This document shows positions 1 through 8,042 of a stretch of DNA of 20,508 nucleotides, in pieces. Positions within the stretch are counted from its first letter, which is position 1. Every line of letters begins with the position of its first letter. Below the pieces are notes generated by a model. It did no database searches, had not been told where the DNA came from, and saw only the letters and a list, made by a program, of their open reading frames with translations. The DNA is from a bacterium (GTDB lineage: Bacteria; UBP15; UBA6099): positions 1 to 20,508 of the forward strand of contig JAKQPS010000181.1 of NCBI GenBank assembly GCA_029564595.1. The letters run 5' to 3'. The position numbers were made by a program, and so were the translations under genes.

Positions 1-27
1 CTCTTGTCAGCGTTGATCGCGATTAAA

Positions 28-45
28 GCGGCGATGAATCGCCGC
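28..45. repeat. Short perfect inverted repeat
   Basis: GCGGCGAT and ATCGCCGC form a perfect 8-bp stem around a GA loop. There is no T-tract on either side, so it is not a canonical terminator. It resembles a REP-like extragenic palindrome. Confidence 0.55.
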
Positions 46-197
46 ACTCCAAAATCAATGCGCCTCGAGAAGATATTTGTTAAGTGAAACGGGGCTTTTT
101 TAGGTTTTACCACTATATGAGTTTCAGGGGGAATCAGGAAATCATTTGGAAATAGATGCCACTGAAAAACCTTTCCCAATGTCTCTTCACTTGATAC

Positions 198-233
198 GCG
201 CCGAAGGCGGAAGCGAAGCTCCGCATTCGGCGC
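198..233. repeat. Imperfect long hairpin downstream of yciO
   Basis: Outer arms GCGCCGAA and TTCGGCGC are perfectly complementary. An inner stem GCGGA/TCCGC plus GC/GC closes on a GAA loop, with one mismatch and one bulged A. It lies about 75 nt past the yciO stop codon on the minus strand. It could act as an RNA 3' structure or be a dispersed repeat. Confidence 0.5.
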
Positions 234-259
234 TAGCGTGAAATTTTTTGAAAGGGATT

Positions 260-293
260 TTAAGGGAAAACTTTTTCAAAAGTTTTCCCTTAA
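260..293. terminator. 16-bp palindrome at the 3' end of the yciO operon
   Basis: TTAAGGGAAAACTTTT and its exact reverse complement are separated by only TC, giving a 16-bp stem. It begins 14 nt after the yciO stop codon on the minus strand, where a bidirectional terminator would sit. It lacks a clean trailing T-run: the minus strand continues into a mixed A/T stretch. Terminator function is therefore inferred from position and stem strength. Similar A/T-rich palindromes also occur as dispersed repeats in bacteria. Confidence 0.5.
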
Positions 294-306
294 CTCCCCT
301 CCTCCT

Positions 307-924
307 TCAAAAAGCCGGAGAAGGGTCGCCTTTGCCTTCACGGATGATGACAGGCTCGTCTCCCTGAGTGAAATCTATTATCGTGGAAAGTTCATAGGGG
401 ATGATTCCGGCGTCTATGACGAAGTCGAGAGCGTGTCCGATGCTGTCGTTGATGTCGGACGGATCGTCCATGTATTCTCGTCCGCTGTTCATGGCGGTAG
501 TTCCGATTATAGGGTTGCCCAGTTCGCTTATTATCGCTTGGCTGACGACGTTGTCAGGGACGCGGATGCCGACGGTTTTGCGGGGAGTCATGACGAGGCG
601 CGGCACTTCGCGCGTGGCTTGCAGGATGAACGTGAACGGGCCGGGAGTGAGTTTTCTCATAATCCTGTACGCGCCGTCCGGCACGAGCGCGTAGCGGCTG
701 ATGTCTTTGAGGTCCGAGCAAAGGAAAGTGAGCGGCTTCTTTTTTTTGTGAGGTTTCAGAGTATAGATGCGCTCGATGGCTTTTTTGCTCATCAGCGACG
801 CGCCTATGCCGTAAGTGGTGTCCGTGGGGTAAGCGACGAGTCCGTCGTCCCTGAGGGCGGATACCGCGAACGACACCAGCCTCGGCTGCGGATGATCGGG
901 GCTTAATTCAATGATTCTAGCCAT
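307..924 (-). CDS. yciO: YciO-type threonylcarbamoyl-AMP synthase
   Basis: A 205-residue single-domain member of the YrdC/Sua5/YciO superfamily, which makes threonylcarbamoyl-AMP from threonine, bicarbonate and ATP for the tRNA t6A modification. The nucleotide-binding stretch YPTDTTYGIG is at residues 32-41, followed by a lysine-rich KPHKKKKPLTF segment and the TPGPFTFIL motif. Several features point to YciO rather than TsaC: the N-terminus SPDHPQPRL, the RKTVGIRVPDN motif, a degenerate TTAMNSG where TsaC has TSAN, and the C-terminal VIIREGKGD. There is no C-terminal Sua5 domain. The start at 924 was chosen because a GGAGG lies 11 nt upstream and homology begins there; the frame stays open further upstream through the lapA-like gene, but that part looks like a shadow. 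It is the last gene of a three-gene minus-strand operon. YciO proteins are weak synthases in vitro, so the physiological role is uncertain. Confidence 0.9.
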   Translation of the reverse strand: MARIIELSPDHPQPRLVSFAVSALRDDGLVAYPTDTTYGIGASLMSKKAIERIYTLKPHKKKKPLTFLCSDLKDISRYALVPDGAYRIMRKLTPGPFTFILQATREVPRLVMTPRKTVGIRVPDNVVSQAIISELGNPIIGTTAMNSGREYMDDPSDINDSIGHALDFVIDAGIIPYELSTIIDFTQGDEPVIIREGKGDPSPAF

Positions 925-955
925 GCCTTGAGATGCCTCCCCCGCCGCGCGGAGT

Positions 956-1279
956 TCATTTCCCCTGCTCGCCGCCATCCGCCGGTTTGGCGGAAAGTTC
1001 TTCCACGCGCTTGAGAAGAAGGTCTCGCTCTTCCTCGGCGGACTTGAGGCTCGATCGCAGGTCGCGAAGGTTTTTGCCTGCGCGGAATTTGCCCGGAAGA
1101 TCGAGAAGAGCCATAGCCGCCATGCCGATGGCGAGCGCAAACAGCGCGATGTGCGCTACCGATGTTTCAGGCCGCGCCATCCAGAACACGTTCACCTCCG
1201 CCTTTTCCGGGTTGCTCAGCACGAAAAGAAGTGTCAACGCCAGAATAGCCACAAGCCCGGCCAGTTTGATTTTGCTCAT
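956..1279 (-). CDS. LapA-domain (DUF1049) membrane protein
   Basis: A 107-residue protein with two membrane segments at about residues 5-22 and 40-60, separated by a short loop (NPEKAEVNVFWMARPETSV). A charged coiled-coil tail follows at about 68-100, rich in Leu, Glu and Lys. This architecture and the loop pattern match the LapA/DUF1049 family, named for lipopolysaccharide assembly protein A in E. coli; most members are uncharacterised inner-membrane proteins. Its ribosome binding site, GAGGGG, lies inside the last codons of the upstream hydrolase gene. The hydrolase stop and this ATG are 3 nt apart, so translation is probably coupled. The lapB/yciM partner is not in the window. Confidence 0.8.
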   Translation of the reverse strand: MSKIKLAGLVAILALTLLFVLSNPEKAEVNVFWMARPETSVAHIALFALAIGMAAMALLDLPGKFRAGKNLRDLRSSLKSAEEERDLLLKRVEELSAKPADGGEQGK

Positions 1280-1282
1280 GTT

Positions 1283-2134
1283 TCACCCCTCGATGAATTC
1301 TTCGACAAGAGCGTTGAAGTTCCCCGGAGTCTCGATGTTCGGCGAATGCCCGCAGAAAGGAAATATGTGAAGTTTGGAGCCGGGGACTTTTATCGCGGAG
1401 GTCAAAGAAGATATGGCGTAAATGCCCGGATCGAGCGCGCCGTGGACGACGAGCGTGGGCGACTTAATGCGCCCGATTCTCTCTCTCGCGTCGAACTGCG
1501 CTATTTCGTCCATATATGTCGCGGTGGTTTCGAAAAATTTGTTCGTGAACATGAACGGGTTTTCGCGCAGATAGTATCTCATCACGTCCGGGGAGCTGCG
1601 CATTCCAAACGCGCCGATGTTGAACGCGAAAACTCCGCCGACGAGTCTGCGCTGCCTGTCGTTCATGAATCTGCCGAGGGTAGGCATGAGTTTCAGGCCG
1701 ATGTAAGTGCCGCTGCTCTCTTTTATGGAGGATGTTCCGGAGACGATTATCAGCTTGTCCACCATTTCGCCGAATCTGGCGGCGAAGTCGAACCCGATCA
1801 TAGTCCCCAGAGAATGGCCCATGAGGATGAACTTGCGGATGCCGAGAACCTTGGCGAGCGCCTTGACGTCCAGCACCGAGCGGTCGATGGACATATTGGC
1901 TGTGGCCGGGCTGTGGCCGAACCCGCGCAGGTCGAACGTGACGCACCTGTAGCGGTTGCTGAAATATCGCACCTGATGGATAAACTCGTAGTGGTCGGCT
2001 CCGAGGCCGTGTATAAAAAGAATTGCTTGATCGCCCTCGCCCTTTTCCACGACGTGCAACCCAGTGGCCCCGGACGGCAATTCGGGGTCGGGAATCATTA
2101 TCGTGCTGCTTTTCAGCATGGTTGAGCTTTGCAT
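1283..2134 (-). CDS. Alpha/beta hydrolase
   Basis: A 283-residue alpha/beta-fold hydrolase with every catalytic feature visible. The oxyanion-hole HG is at 42-43 (FIHGLGADH), the nucleophile elbow GHSLG at 106-110 with Ser108, the acid Asp235 in VVHGALDPG, and His263 in FCGHSPNIE. The DLRGFGHSP motif at 69-76 is typical of the esterase, epoxide hydrolase and C-C hydrolase branch. The substrate cannot be told from sequence. No signal peptide is seen, so it is probably cytoplasmic. The start at 2134 has GGAG 7 nt upstream; a second ATG at 2119 is possible, and the longer open frame upstream lacks homology. It is first in the operon with the LapA-domain and yciO genes and is divergent from murA. 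Confidence 0.88.
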   Translation of the reverse strand: MQSSTMLKSSTIMIPDPELPSGATGLHVVEKGEGDQAILFIHGLGADHYEFIHQVRYFSNRYRCVTFDLRGFGHSPATANMSIDRSVLDVKALAKVLGIRKFILMGHSLGTMIGFDFAARFGEMVDKLIIVSGTSSIKESSGTYIGLKLMPTLGRFMNDRQRRLVGGVFAFNIGAFGMRSSPDVMRYYLRENPFMFTNKFFETTATYMDEIAQFDARERIGRIKSPTLVVHGALDPGIYAISSLTSAIKVPGSKLHIFPFCGHSPNIETPGNFNALVEEFIEG

Positions 2135-2452
2135 GGCGCGACTCCGACCGGAAAACCCCGCGAGGCGGCGGAAGCGCGTTCGTCCGCCAGCCTTTCGTCC
2201 GATCAGCTTAATAATATAGCCCATCGCGGAAAAAGTTGAAACACCCGGCTGCGAAGCTGCCGACGCGCCGCCCTTACGGAAAGCAGGCAGTTGAGAGCTT
2301 CGCGTTTGCCGCGCCGGAATTTTCGCTTCTCGCCGCTCCATTATTCGCCCCGAACTCGGTTGCATTTTGATTTTCATTTTGATAGAATGTGATTCTCTTG
2401 AAAGCGGCGGGAACGTCTTTTTTTATGTCCCGCGACAAATAGAAGAGAGATC
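2135..2452. other. Divergent intergenic region, hydrolase operon / murA
   Basis: This 318-nt gap separates two divergent transcription units. It contains the murA promoter (separate entry). For the hydrolase operon only a weak candidate is seen: TATATT on the minus strand near 2214-2219, without a convincing -35. A small hairpin, GCGGGA/TCCCGC, lies at about 2407-2433 in the murA leader. No gene is seen. Confidence 0.5.
2360..2388 (+). promoter_or_regulatory. Sigma-70-type promoter for murA
   Basis: TTGCAT at 2360-2365 and TAGAAT at 2383-2388 are separated by exactly 17 nt, matching the -35 and -10 hexamers at 4/6 and 5/6 positions. Transcription would start near 2395, leaving a leader of about 58 nt before the murA ATG. 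Confidence 0.6.
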
Positions 2453-3721
2453 ATGCCAAAAACGAACGGCGACAGTTGTATACAGGTGAACGGTTCCGCG
2501 CGGCTGAAGGGCGAAGTAAAAATCAGCGGGAACAAGAACGCTGCGTTGCCTATTCTCGCCGCCGCCCTGCTCACCGAAGGCGATATAACCCTGAACAACA
2601 TGCCCGACCTCAGCGACATCCGGCTGATGAGAACGGTGCTGAACGAACTCGGAGCGAAAACGACGTTCGACAACGGTGTCATGACGATAAACGCCCGCGA
2701 CGTGAACAAGTACGAGACGCGGTTCGAGCTGATGAATCAGATGAGGGCGTCGATATACGTGATCGGGCCGTTGCTCGCGAGGTTCGGAGTGGCTAGGGCG
2801 CCGCTGCCGGGCGGATGCGCGATAGGCTCCCGCCCGGTCGATTTTCACATCAACGCTCTGGTCAGGATGGGCGCGACGCTGACGTTCGACCACGGCTCCA
2901 TGGAGCTTCGTTGCGGCAAGCTGCGCGGTCAGAGAATATATCTTGATTTCCCTTCAGTGGGAGCAACAGCCAATATAATGATGGCCGCCGCGCTGGCCGA
3001 AGGAACCACCGTAATAGAGAACGCCGCAGAGGAGCCTCACATTCAGGACCTCGCTTGGTTTATCAAGTCCATCGGCGGCAGAGTCAACGGCGCCGGCACG
3101 AAAACGATATCTATTGAGGGAGTCGCCAAATTGCACGGAGCCTCCCATACCATGATACCTGACAACATCGAAGCAGGCACTTTCATGGCCGCTGCCGCGA
3201 TCACCCGCGGAAACATCTCCGTCGAAGGCGTTCAGTTGAAAGACCTGCGCCCGATAATCGTAAAACTCATGGAATGCGGCGTCTCGATTAAAGAGCACAA
3301 GAACGCTCTCAAAGTGGTCGGCAGAAAAAAACTTGACCCTCTGAAAATAACCACCCTGCCCCACCCCGGTTTCCCCACAGACATGCAGCCGCAGATGATG
3401 GCTCTGCTGTCCACCGCCGAAGGGGTGAGCATAATAAAAGAAACCGTGTGGGAAAACAGGTTCATGCACGTTGCGGAGCTGGCGCGGATGGGCGCGAACG
3501 TCAACGTGCAGGGAAATACCTGCGTGATAATAGGAACGCCGCAGTTGAACGGGTCGAAGGTGGTGGCTACCGATTTGAGGGCGGGGGCGGCGCTTGTTCT
3601 GGCAGGGCTGGCATCCGAAGGCCCGACCACTGTATACAGAGCCGACCACATAGACAGGGGATATGAAAAATTCGAAGAAAAACTTCGCGGGCTTGGAGCG
3701 GATGTGACGCGGCCCGAATGA
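2453..3721 (+). CDS. murA: UDP-N-acetylglucosamine 1-carboxyvinyltransferase
   Basis: MurA catalyses the first committed step of peptidoglycan synthesis in the cytoplasm, transferring enolpyruvate from PEP to UDP-GlcNAc. The protein has 422 residues, the usual length. Visible active-site motifs are GNKNAAL with Lys28 and Asn29; LPGGCAIGSRPVD with Cys122, the residue attacked by fosfomycin (Cys115 in E. coli); FPTDMQ with Asp310; DLRAGAAL with Arg376; and HIDRGYE with Arg402. The two inside-out alpha/beta half-domains are both complete. Because Cys is retained, fosfomycin sensitivity is expected rather than the Asp-type resistance. The gene stands alone behind its own promoter. The Shine-Dalgarno is weak (a purine run, agaagagag, ending 3-4 nt before ATG). 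Confidence 0.97.
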   Translation: MPKTNGDSCIQVNGSARLKGEVKISGNKNAALPILAAALLTEGDITLNNMPDLSDIRLMRTVLNELGAKTTFDNGVMTINARDVNKYETRFELMNQMRASIYVIGPLLARFGVARAPLPGGCAIGSRPVDFHINALVRMGATLTFDHGSMELRCGKLRGQRIYLDFPSVGATANIMMAAALAEGTTVIENAAEEPHIQDLAWFIKSIGGRVNGAGTKTISIEGVAKLHGASHTMIPDNIEAGTFMAAAAITRGNISVEGVQLKDLRPIIVKLMECGVSIKEHKNALKVVGRKKLDPLKITTLPHPGFPTDMQPQMMALLSTAEGVSIIKETVWENRFMHVAELARMGANVNVQGNTCVIIGTPQLNGSKVVATDLRAGAALVLAGLASEGPTTVYRADHIDRGYEKFEEKLRGLGADVTRPE

Positions 3722-3788
3722 CGAGCGTCCCGGCGAACGGTCGAGGCGCTATAAATATGATTATGAGCGCGAAACTCAAGAACGGCTG

Positions 3789-3817
3789 TTGCAAAAAAAA
3801 CTGCGATGATATATATT
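3789..3817 (+). promoter_or_regulatory. Possible promoter for hppA
   Basis: TTGCAA at 3789-3794 and TATATT at 3812-3817 with 17-nt spacing match the -35/-10 consensus at 4/6 and 5/6. The implied start near 3824 gives a leader of about 260 nt before hppA. A closer promoter near 4030 cannot be excluded, though I found no good -35 there. Confidence 0.4.
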
Positions 3818-3829
3818 TTGCGGGGCAGG

Positions 3830-3849
3830 TTTGTGAAATCAATCACAAA
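3830..3849. promoter_or_regulatory. CRP/FNR-type operator candidate
   Basis: TTTGTGA and TCACAAA are perfect inverted arms around a 6-nt spacer. The core TGTGA-N6-TCACA equals the CRP half-site consensus. It lies just downstream of the start predicted for the 3789-3817 promoter, which would suit repression more than activation. No regulator gene is in the window, so the binding protein is unknown. Confidence 0.4.
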
Positions 3850-4036
3850 TCCTCCCGCGCCGCGCGCGCCAACGACTGACAACCCCGGACATTCAGCCAC
3901 GAAACGCGGCTCCGGGATGAAACTTGGAAACAAGACAGGGCGGAAAATGGAATCGGCCCGGCCACGCACGGAGACCCCGCGTCCGCAACGCGGCGGCCAC
4001 ACTACTATAAGTTCTCCGGCGTCAAAGTCGGTCTAT

Positions 4037-4053
4037 TATAGATTTAATCTATA
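4037..4053. promoter_or_regulatory. AT-rich palindrome before the hppA start
   Basis: TATAGATT and ATCTATA are inverted copies over 17 nt with only the centre mismatched. The element ends 14 nt before the AGGAGG Shine-Dalgarno of hppA. It could be an operator or a leader hairpin; the sequence does not say which. Confidence 0.35.
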
Positions 4054-4083
4054 GAAATATCATACATAGGAGGTATGAGAAGA

Positions 4084-6252
4084 ATGGATCTTGGTCAATA
4101 CAAACAGATTGCAATCATCGGCGTTCCGTTTTTCGGCGTGCTGGCCCTTCTGTTCGCCGCGTACAAAGCGGCATGGGTCTCAAAGAAAGACGCCGGAACA
4201 GCCGAGATGCAACAGATCAGCGGTTACATACAAGAAGGAGCAATGGCGTTTCTGAAACGCGAGTACTCGACGCTGAGCATATTCGTGGTGTGCGTCGCGG
4301 CGCTGTTGCTTGCGCTCGGCATCAGGCAGGACGCGCCGTTTACGGCGGCCGCTTTCCTGTACGGAGCGTTCTCGTCGGCTCTCGCGGGCTACTTCGGAAT
4401 GAAGATAGCCACTAAAGCCAACGTAAGGACAGCTCAGGGCGCGCGCACGGACCTGACGACCGCTCTCGGTATCGCCTTCTCAGGCGGCTCTGTCATGGGC
4501 ATGTGCGTCGTCGGCCTCGGAGTCCTCGGTCTCGGAATTCTGTACCTCCTTTTCGGAGGGATGGAACACCCGATGGAGACGATCAGCGGATTCGGCCTCG
4601 GCGCCAGCTCGATAGCTCTCTTCGCCCGCGTGGGCGGCGGCATCTACACCAAGGCCGCCGATGTCGGCGCCGACCTCGTCGGCAAAGTCGAAGCCGGAAT
4701 CCCCGAAGACGACGCCCGCAACCCCGCAGTCGTTGCCGACCTCGTCGGCGACAACGTGGGCGATGTGGCCGGAATGGGCGCGGACCTCTTCGAGTCCTAC
4801 TGCGGCTCCATAATCGCCGCCATGGTTCTCGGATACACCATCACCAACGCCGGAGTGCGCGGCATCATGCTGCCCCTCATTCTCGCCTGCGTCGGCATCG
4901 TAGCCTCGATTCTCGGAACCTTCATCGTCAAGACCAAGGAAGGCGGAAACCCGCAGTCAGCCCTTAACAACGGCTCCTTCCTCGCCGGGATACTGATGAT
5001 CGTCGGCTCTTACTTCACAATCAATCTTATCGTCGGCCCCGAAGGATTCGTGTTCGCCAGCGGCGCGAAATTTTCGAGCCTGCAGTTGTTCTTAGCCTGC
5101 ATCAGCGGCCTTGTCGCCGGAACAGCCATCGGACTTCTCACCGAGTACTACACGGCCGAGTCCAAAGGCCCGGCTCAGGGCATCGCCCAGCAGTCGAAAG
5201 TCGGAACGGCCACTAACATCATCAGCGGCCTCTCCGTCGGCATGATGAGCACCGCCCTGCCGGTTGTCGTTCTGGCCATCGCCGTCATTCTGGCGTACGT
5301 GTTCGGCGGGATGTTCGGAATCGCTCTCGCCGGCCTCGGCATGCTGAGCACCACAGGCATCGTGCTCGCCGTAGACGCTTACGGCCCGATCGCGGACAAC
5401 TCCGGCGGCATCGCGGAGATGACTCTCTCCGACCACCCCGAAGTCCGCAAACGCACAGACAAATTGGACGCTGTGGGCAACACCACTGCGGCCATCGGAA
5501 AAGGATTCGCAATCGGCTCGGCCGCTCTCACCGCGCTGGCCCTGTTCGGCGCCTTCACAGAAGTCGCCACCAAAGCCTCCGGCATCACGACCTCAATCGA
5601 CATCATGAATCCTTACGTCACCGCCGGACTGCTCCTCGGCGCCATGCTCCCCTTCCTATTCTCTTCCATGGCCATGAAGGCCGTGGGCGACGCCGCGTTC
5701 GACATGATCGAAGAAGTCCGCAGACAGTTCAAAACCATCCCCGAACTCGCCGCCGTTCTGGCCATCTTCAAGAAAGAGGCCGCAGGCGAGAAAGTGTCCG
5801 ACGCTGAAAAGAACAAAGCGTTCGACGCCGCGAAAGGCAAACCCGAATACGGCAAGTGCGTGGCCATCAGCACATCCGCCGCCATCAAGAGAATGGTCGT
5901 CCCCGGCCTCATCGCCGTGGCGTCCCCGCTCGTTATCGGCATCATCGGAAGGCTGATCGATCCGGCGCAACCCGCCGCGATGCTCGGCGGACTGCTCGCC
6001 GGCGTCACCTCCTCGGGCGTCCTCATGGCTATCTTCATGGCCAACACGGGCGGCGCTTGGGACAACGCCAAGAAGTTCATCGAAGCCGGCGGCGGCAACC
6101 TCGGCGGCAAAGGCTCCGACGCTCACAAAGCGGCGGTTGTCGGCGACACAGTCGGCGACCCCTTCAAAGACACGGCCGGCCCCTCCCTCAACATCCTCAT
6201 CAAACTCATGGCCATCGTGTCTCTCGTGTTCGCTCCGTTCCTCTTCGGTTGA
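4084..6252 (+). CDS. hppA: K+-dependent membrane-bound pyrophosphatase (ion pump)
   Basis: An inner-membrane pump that couples hydrolysis of pyrophosphate to export of H+ and/or Na+. It has 722 residues with about 16 hydrophobic segments, the family norm. Catalytic motifs are complete: [11 protein letters not shown] at 193-203, EDDARNP at 208-214, [17 protein letters not shown] at 223-239, and near the C-terminus GGAWDNAKK and [17 protein letters not shown]. Residue 469 is Ala in [11 protein letters not shown]+-independent pumps have Lys there, so this is the K+-dependent class. The Glu in DLFESY occurs in Na+-pumping members but is not exclusive to them, so ion specificity stays open. ATG 4084 is preferred over 4075 because AGGAGG (4068-4073) is 10 nt from it but only 1 nt from the earlier ATG. 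A strong terminator follows. Confidence 0.97.
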   Translation: MDLGQYKQIAIIGVPFFGVLALLFAAYKAAWVSKKDAGTAEMQQISGYIQEGAMAFLKREYSTLSIFVVCVAALLLALGIRQDAPFTAAAFLYGAFSSALAGYFGMKIATKANVRTAQGARTDLTTALGIAFSGGSVMGMCVVGLGVLGLGILYLLFGGMEHPMETISGFGLGASSIALFARVGGGIYTKAADVGADLVGKVEAGIPEDDARNPAVVADLVGDNVGDVAGMGADLFESYCGSIIAAMVLGYTITNAGVRGIMLPLILACVGIVASILGTFIVKTKEGGNPQSALNNGSFLAGILMIVGSYFTINLIVGPEGFVFASGAKFSSLQLFLACISGLVAGTAIGLLTEYYTAESKGPAQGIAQQSKVGTATNIISGLSVGMMSTALPVVVLAIAVILAYVFGGMFGIALAGLGMLSTTGIVLAVDAYGPIADNSGGIAEMTLSDHPEVRKRTDKLDAVGNTTAAIGKGFAIGSAALTALALFGAFTEVATKASGITTSIDIMNPYVTAGLLLGAMLPFLFSSMAMKAVGDAAFDMIEEVRRQFKTIPELAAVLAIFKKEAAGEKVSDAEKNKAFDAAKGKPEYGKCVAISTSAAIKRMVVPGLIAVASPLVIGIIGRLIDPAQPAAMLGGLLAGVTSSGVLMAIFMANTGGAWDNAKKFIEAGGGNLGGKGSDAHKAAVVGDTVGDPFKDTAGPSLNILIKLMAIVSLVFAPFLFG

Positions 6253-6283
6253 GAACCGGCGAACTCTGACATCGAAACAAAAA

Positions 6284-6311
6284 GCCTCCCCCTCTCGGGG
6301 AGGCTTTTTTT
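6284..6311 (+). terminator. Rho-independent terminator of hppA
   Basis: GCCTCCCC and GGGGAGGC form a perfect 8-bp GC-rich stem around CTCTC, followed by seven T. It starts about 31 nt after the hppA stop codon. An A-run on the other side lets it act in both directions, but no minus-strand gene ends here. Confidence 0.93.
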
Positions 6312-6313
6312 AT

Positions 6314-6338
6314 CCCGAATCCTAATGAAAGATTCGGG
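6314..6338. repeat. 25-bp palindromic repeat, variant copy 1
   Basis: Arms CCCGAATC and GATTCGGG flank CTAATGAAA. This is a variant of the palindrome found again at 9350, 10610, 12514 and 19966. It sits immediately after the hppA terminator. Confidence 0.6.
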
Positions 6339-6457
6339 TTTATTCTCTACTGCTTGCCCGCGACTCCCTCTCGATGGCCCCGGCATCCCTTGACTTATGA
6401 GCGCGGTGAATCTAATATCAAACTGACGAATAAATTTTGCCGACACGGAGCTAATAT

Positions 6458-7435
6458 TTGGACGGCGCGGAAGAAATGAAATGTCCGGTTTGCGGACGAA
6501 AACTGTATCCGGACAGGCCGTCATGTTTATACTGCGACTACGAGCGACCTCTGGACGACAATGTAAAAACCCTGCTGAAGAAACGCCTCGTCGCAAAAAG
6601 TCTCGGCATGGAGGAGTCCGCTGCCGAAGAGGCTACGACGGTGGGCGGCGTGTGTCCGGCGTGCGGCCGGAAGATGAAGCCTGAAGCAAAGTTTTGCCCC
6701 GGCTGCGGCGCGCGCGCGGACGCTTCAGCCACTCCCGTCCCTGCCGCCGGTTCAGCCCCACCCGCCACGAAATCCGCCCCATCCATCGACCGCATCGATT
6801 GGAAATGGTCTTCCTCTCATCTATTCAATAAACCCGCCGAAGTCAAATTGTCCATCGGCAATATCCTCTGGACCGCCGGCATCTTCCTCGCCCTCGCCTC
6901 CACCCAACTCCCCTTCGGCGTCGTCCCGGAAGAAAGAACCATGCTCGGCTTGAAACCGCAATGGCCCGTCCCGTTCCCCGCAGAGCTTCTCATCCCGCTC
7001 ATCGTCATCGCCGCGATGATTCCTCTATCAATTTTGAACTTCGTTTTCCCCGGCGGCATTCAAGGAAAATTCTTCAGGCGCGGGTTCGTCATCTTCTGGC
7101 TGCTGTTCATATTCCTCTTTCTCAAAGGGCTGTACACCGGCTCGTCGGGAACAATCTTCGCGGTAATCGCCGTCTTGGCCGTTTCGTTCGCGGGCAAACG
7201 TATGCGCGCGCGGCTAGACCTTTACGAACCATACTCCGCCGCCGCGCTACTGATGTGCTCCGTCACATTCCTGATATCATTGTCATTGCGCAACGAACTT
7301 CTCTCAAAAGCCGGCGCTGGGGTGTTCTCAGGCGGCGGGTTTCCCGCCCTCATTCTCGCCCTTGCCGCCATAATCGCGGGCAGCGTATTCAAAGCGGCGG
7401 AACTGCAGGAAGCAGGGACGGGCCGCGCCCGCTGA
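6458..7435 (+). CDS. Double zinc-ribbon multi-pass membrane protein
   Basis: A 325-residue protein of unknown function. Two CxxC-CxxC zinc ribbons lie at the N-terminus: Cys9/12 with Cys23/26, and Cys66/69 with Cys80/83. The second (CPACG...FCPGCG) is of the DUF7577/zinc-ribbon type common in bacteria. An Ala/Pro linker at about 88-110 leads to roughly six hydrophobic segments between residues 133 and 312. The ribbons are probably cytoplasmic. The TTG start at 6458 has GGAG 7 nt upstream; the alternative ATG at 6476 has only a badly spaced GGAAG. The gene is not obviously in an operon: a terminator precedes it and a promoter candidate follows it. No specific family is recognised beyond the ribbons. 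Confidence 0.75.
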   Translation: MDGAEEMKCPVCGRKLYPDRPSCLYCDYERPLDDNVKTLLKKRLVAKSLGMEESAAEEATTVGGVCPACGRKMKPEAKFCPGCGARADASATPVPAAGSAPPATKSAPSIDRIDWKWSSSHLFNKPAEVKLSIGNILWTAGIFLALASTQLPFGVVPEERTMLGLKPQWPVPFPAELLIPLIVIAAMIPLSILNFVFPGGIQGKFFRRGFVIFWLLFIFLFLKGLYTGSSGTIFAVIAVLAVSFAGKRMRARLDLYEPYSAAALLMCSVTFLISLSLRNELLSKAGAGVFSGGGFPALILALAAIIAGSVFKAAELQEAGTGRAR

Positions 7436-7444
7436 CGCTCCGGT

Positions 7445-7472
7445 TTGCCTCCGCCCGGTTTTCTATTATGAT
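7445..7472 (+). promoter_or_regulatory. Possible promoter for the 7499-9261 operon
   Basis: TTGCCT at 7445-7450 and TATGAT at 7467-7472 with 16-nt spacing match the consensus hexamers at 4/6 and 5/6. The predicted start would be about 20 nt before the first gene. Confidence 0.4.
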
Positions 7473-7498
7473 ATGATTGTCAACTCAAGGAGGACGCA

Positions 7499-8041
7499 AT
7501 GTCAGAATACAAAATGGGATACATCGATATATACAAATCCGGCGCGGGCGAGTTCATGGGCGGCGCCCTCATCACCGACAGGCTCGGCATCCCCATCGAG
7601 TTCAGGCACACCGAACCCGTCTCTCCCACCAAAGTTCAGCAGATACTCTACGGCCGCGCGCTCGAAAAATTCGTCAAAACCGAAACGCTCGCCAAATGCC
7701 TCCTCGGCGACCTCAAAAACAAACCCGACCTGCTGGTGGTCGCCGACGCGGACTACTACCCGCTCACCCGCATGTTCAACTTCCCCTTCGTCCAACTCGG
7801 CAAAGCCGCCCGCGAGCCAATGGAAAAACACGGCGACTACGCCGAAGTCAGCGAAAGCGAGATACACCTTCAAGCCCTTTCACACCGCGAGCCGTTGCGC
7901 GTGCGCGTCGACCGCAAGAACGCCCCGACCATGCCAGCCATCAAATCCATCCTGACCGACGTGACCCGCACCATGGATGTGCTCGAACCTCTGTCCCGCG
8001 TTCAGGAAGCCCTGAAAGCTCTCGTCGCGGAAAAAATCTGA
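7499..8041 (+). CDS. Conserved-looking protein of unknown function
   Basis: A 180-residue soluble protein I cannot assign. A strong AAGGAGG lies 6 nt before the ATG. The N-terminal half has a compact alpha/beta look, with hydrophobic strands and GGALITDRLGIPIEFRHTEP at about 21-40, then YGRALEKFV and LLVVADADYYPL. The C-terminal half ends in a helical segment rich in Leu and Arg. No signal peptide, metal cluster or nucleotide-binding motif is visible. It is first in a three-gene operon; the next start codon is 1 nt after its stop. The LLVVADADYY stretch might be an active-site or partner surface, but that is a guess. Confidence 0.75.
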   Translation: MSEYKMGYIDIYKSGAGEFMGGALITDRLGIPIEFRHTEPVSPTKVQQILYGRALEKFVKTETLAKCLLGDLKNKPDLLVVADADYYPLTRMFNFPFVQLGKAAREPMEKHGDYAEVSESEIHLQALSHREPLRVRVDRKNAPTMPAIKSILTDVTRTMDVLEPLSRVQEALKALVAEKI

Positions 8042-8042
8042 C

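Larger units (their letters stand above)
1..306. other. Gene-free left end with three palindromes
   Basis: I see no convincing coding region here on either strand. Reading frames entering from the right on the plus strand are shadows of the minus-strand yciO gene. The stretch holds three separate inverted repeats, listed individually, and is otherwise AT-rich unassigned sequence. Whatever gene lies to the left of the window does not reach into it recognisably. Confidence 0.6.
3722..4083. other. murA-hppA intergenic leader region
   Basis: 362 nt without a convincing gene. It holds a possible promoter (3789-3817), a CRP/FNR-type palindrome (3830-3849) and a second palindrome next to the hppA ribosome binding site (4037-4053). 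The frame that is open across part of it has no family resemblance and no Shine-Dalgarno. Confidence 0.5.

Noticed and set aside
238-906. Plus-strand open frame of 222 codons over yciO
   Set aside because: It is antisense to a clear YciO protein, has no Shine-Dalgarno and has low-complexity Arg/Ala/Val composition typical of a shadow frame.
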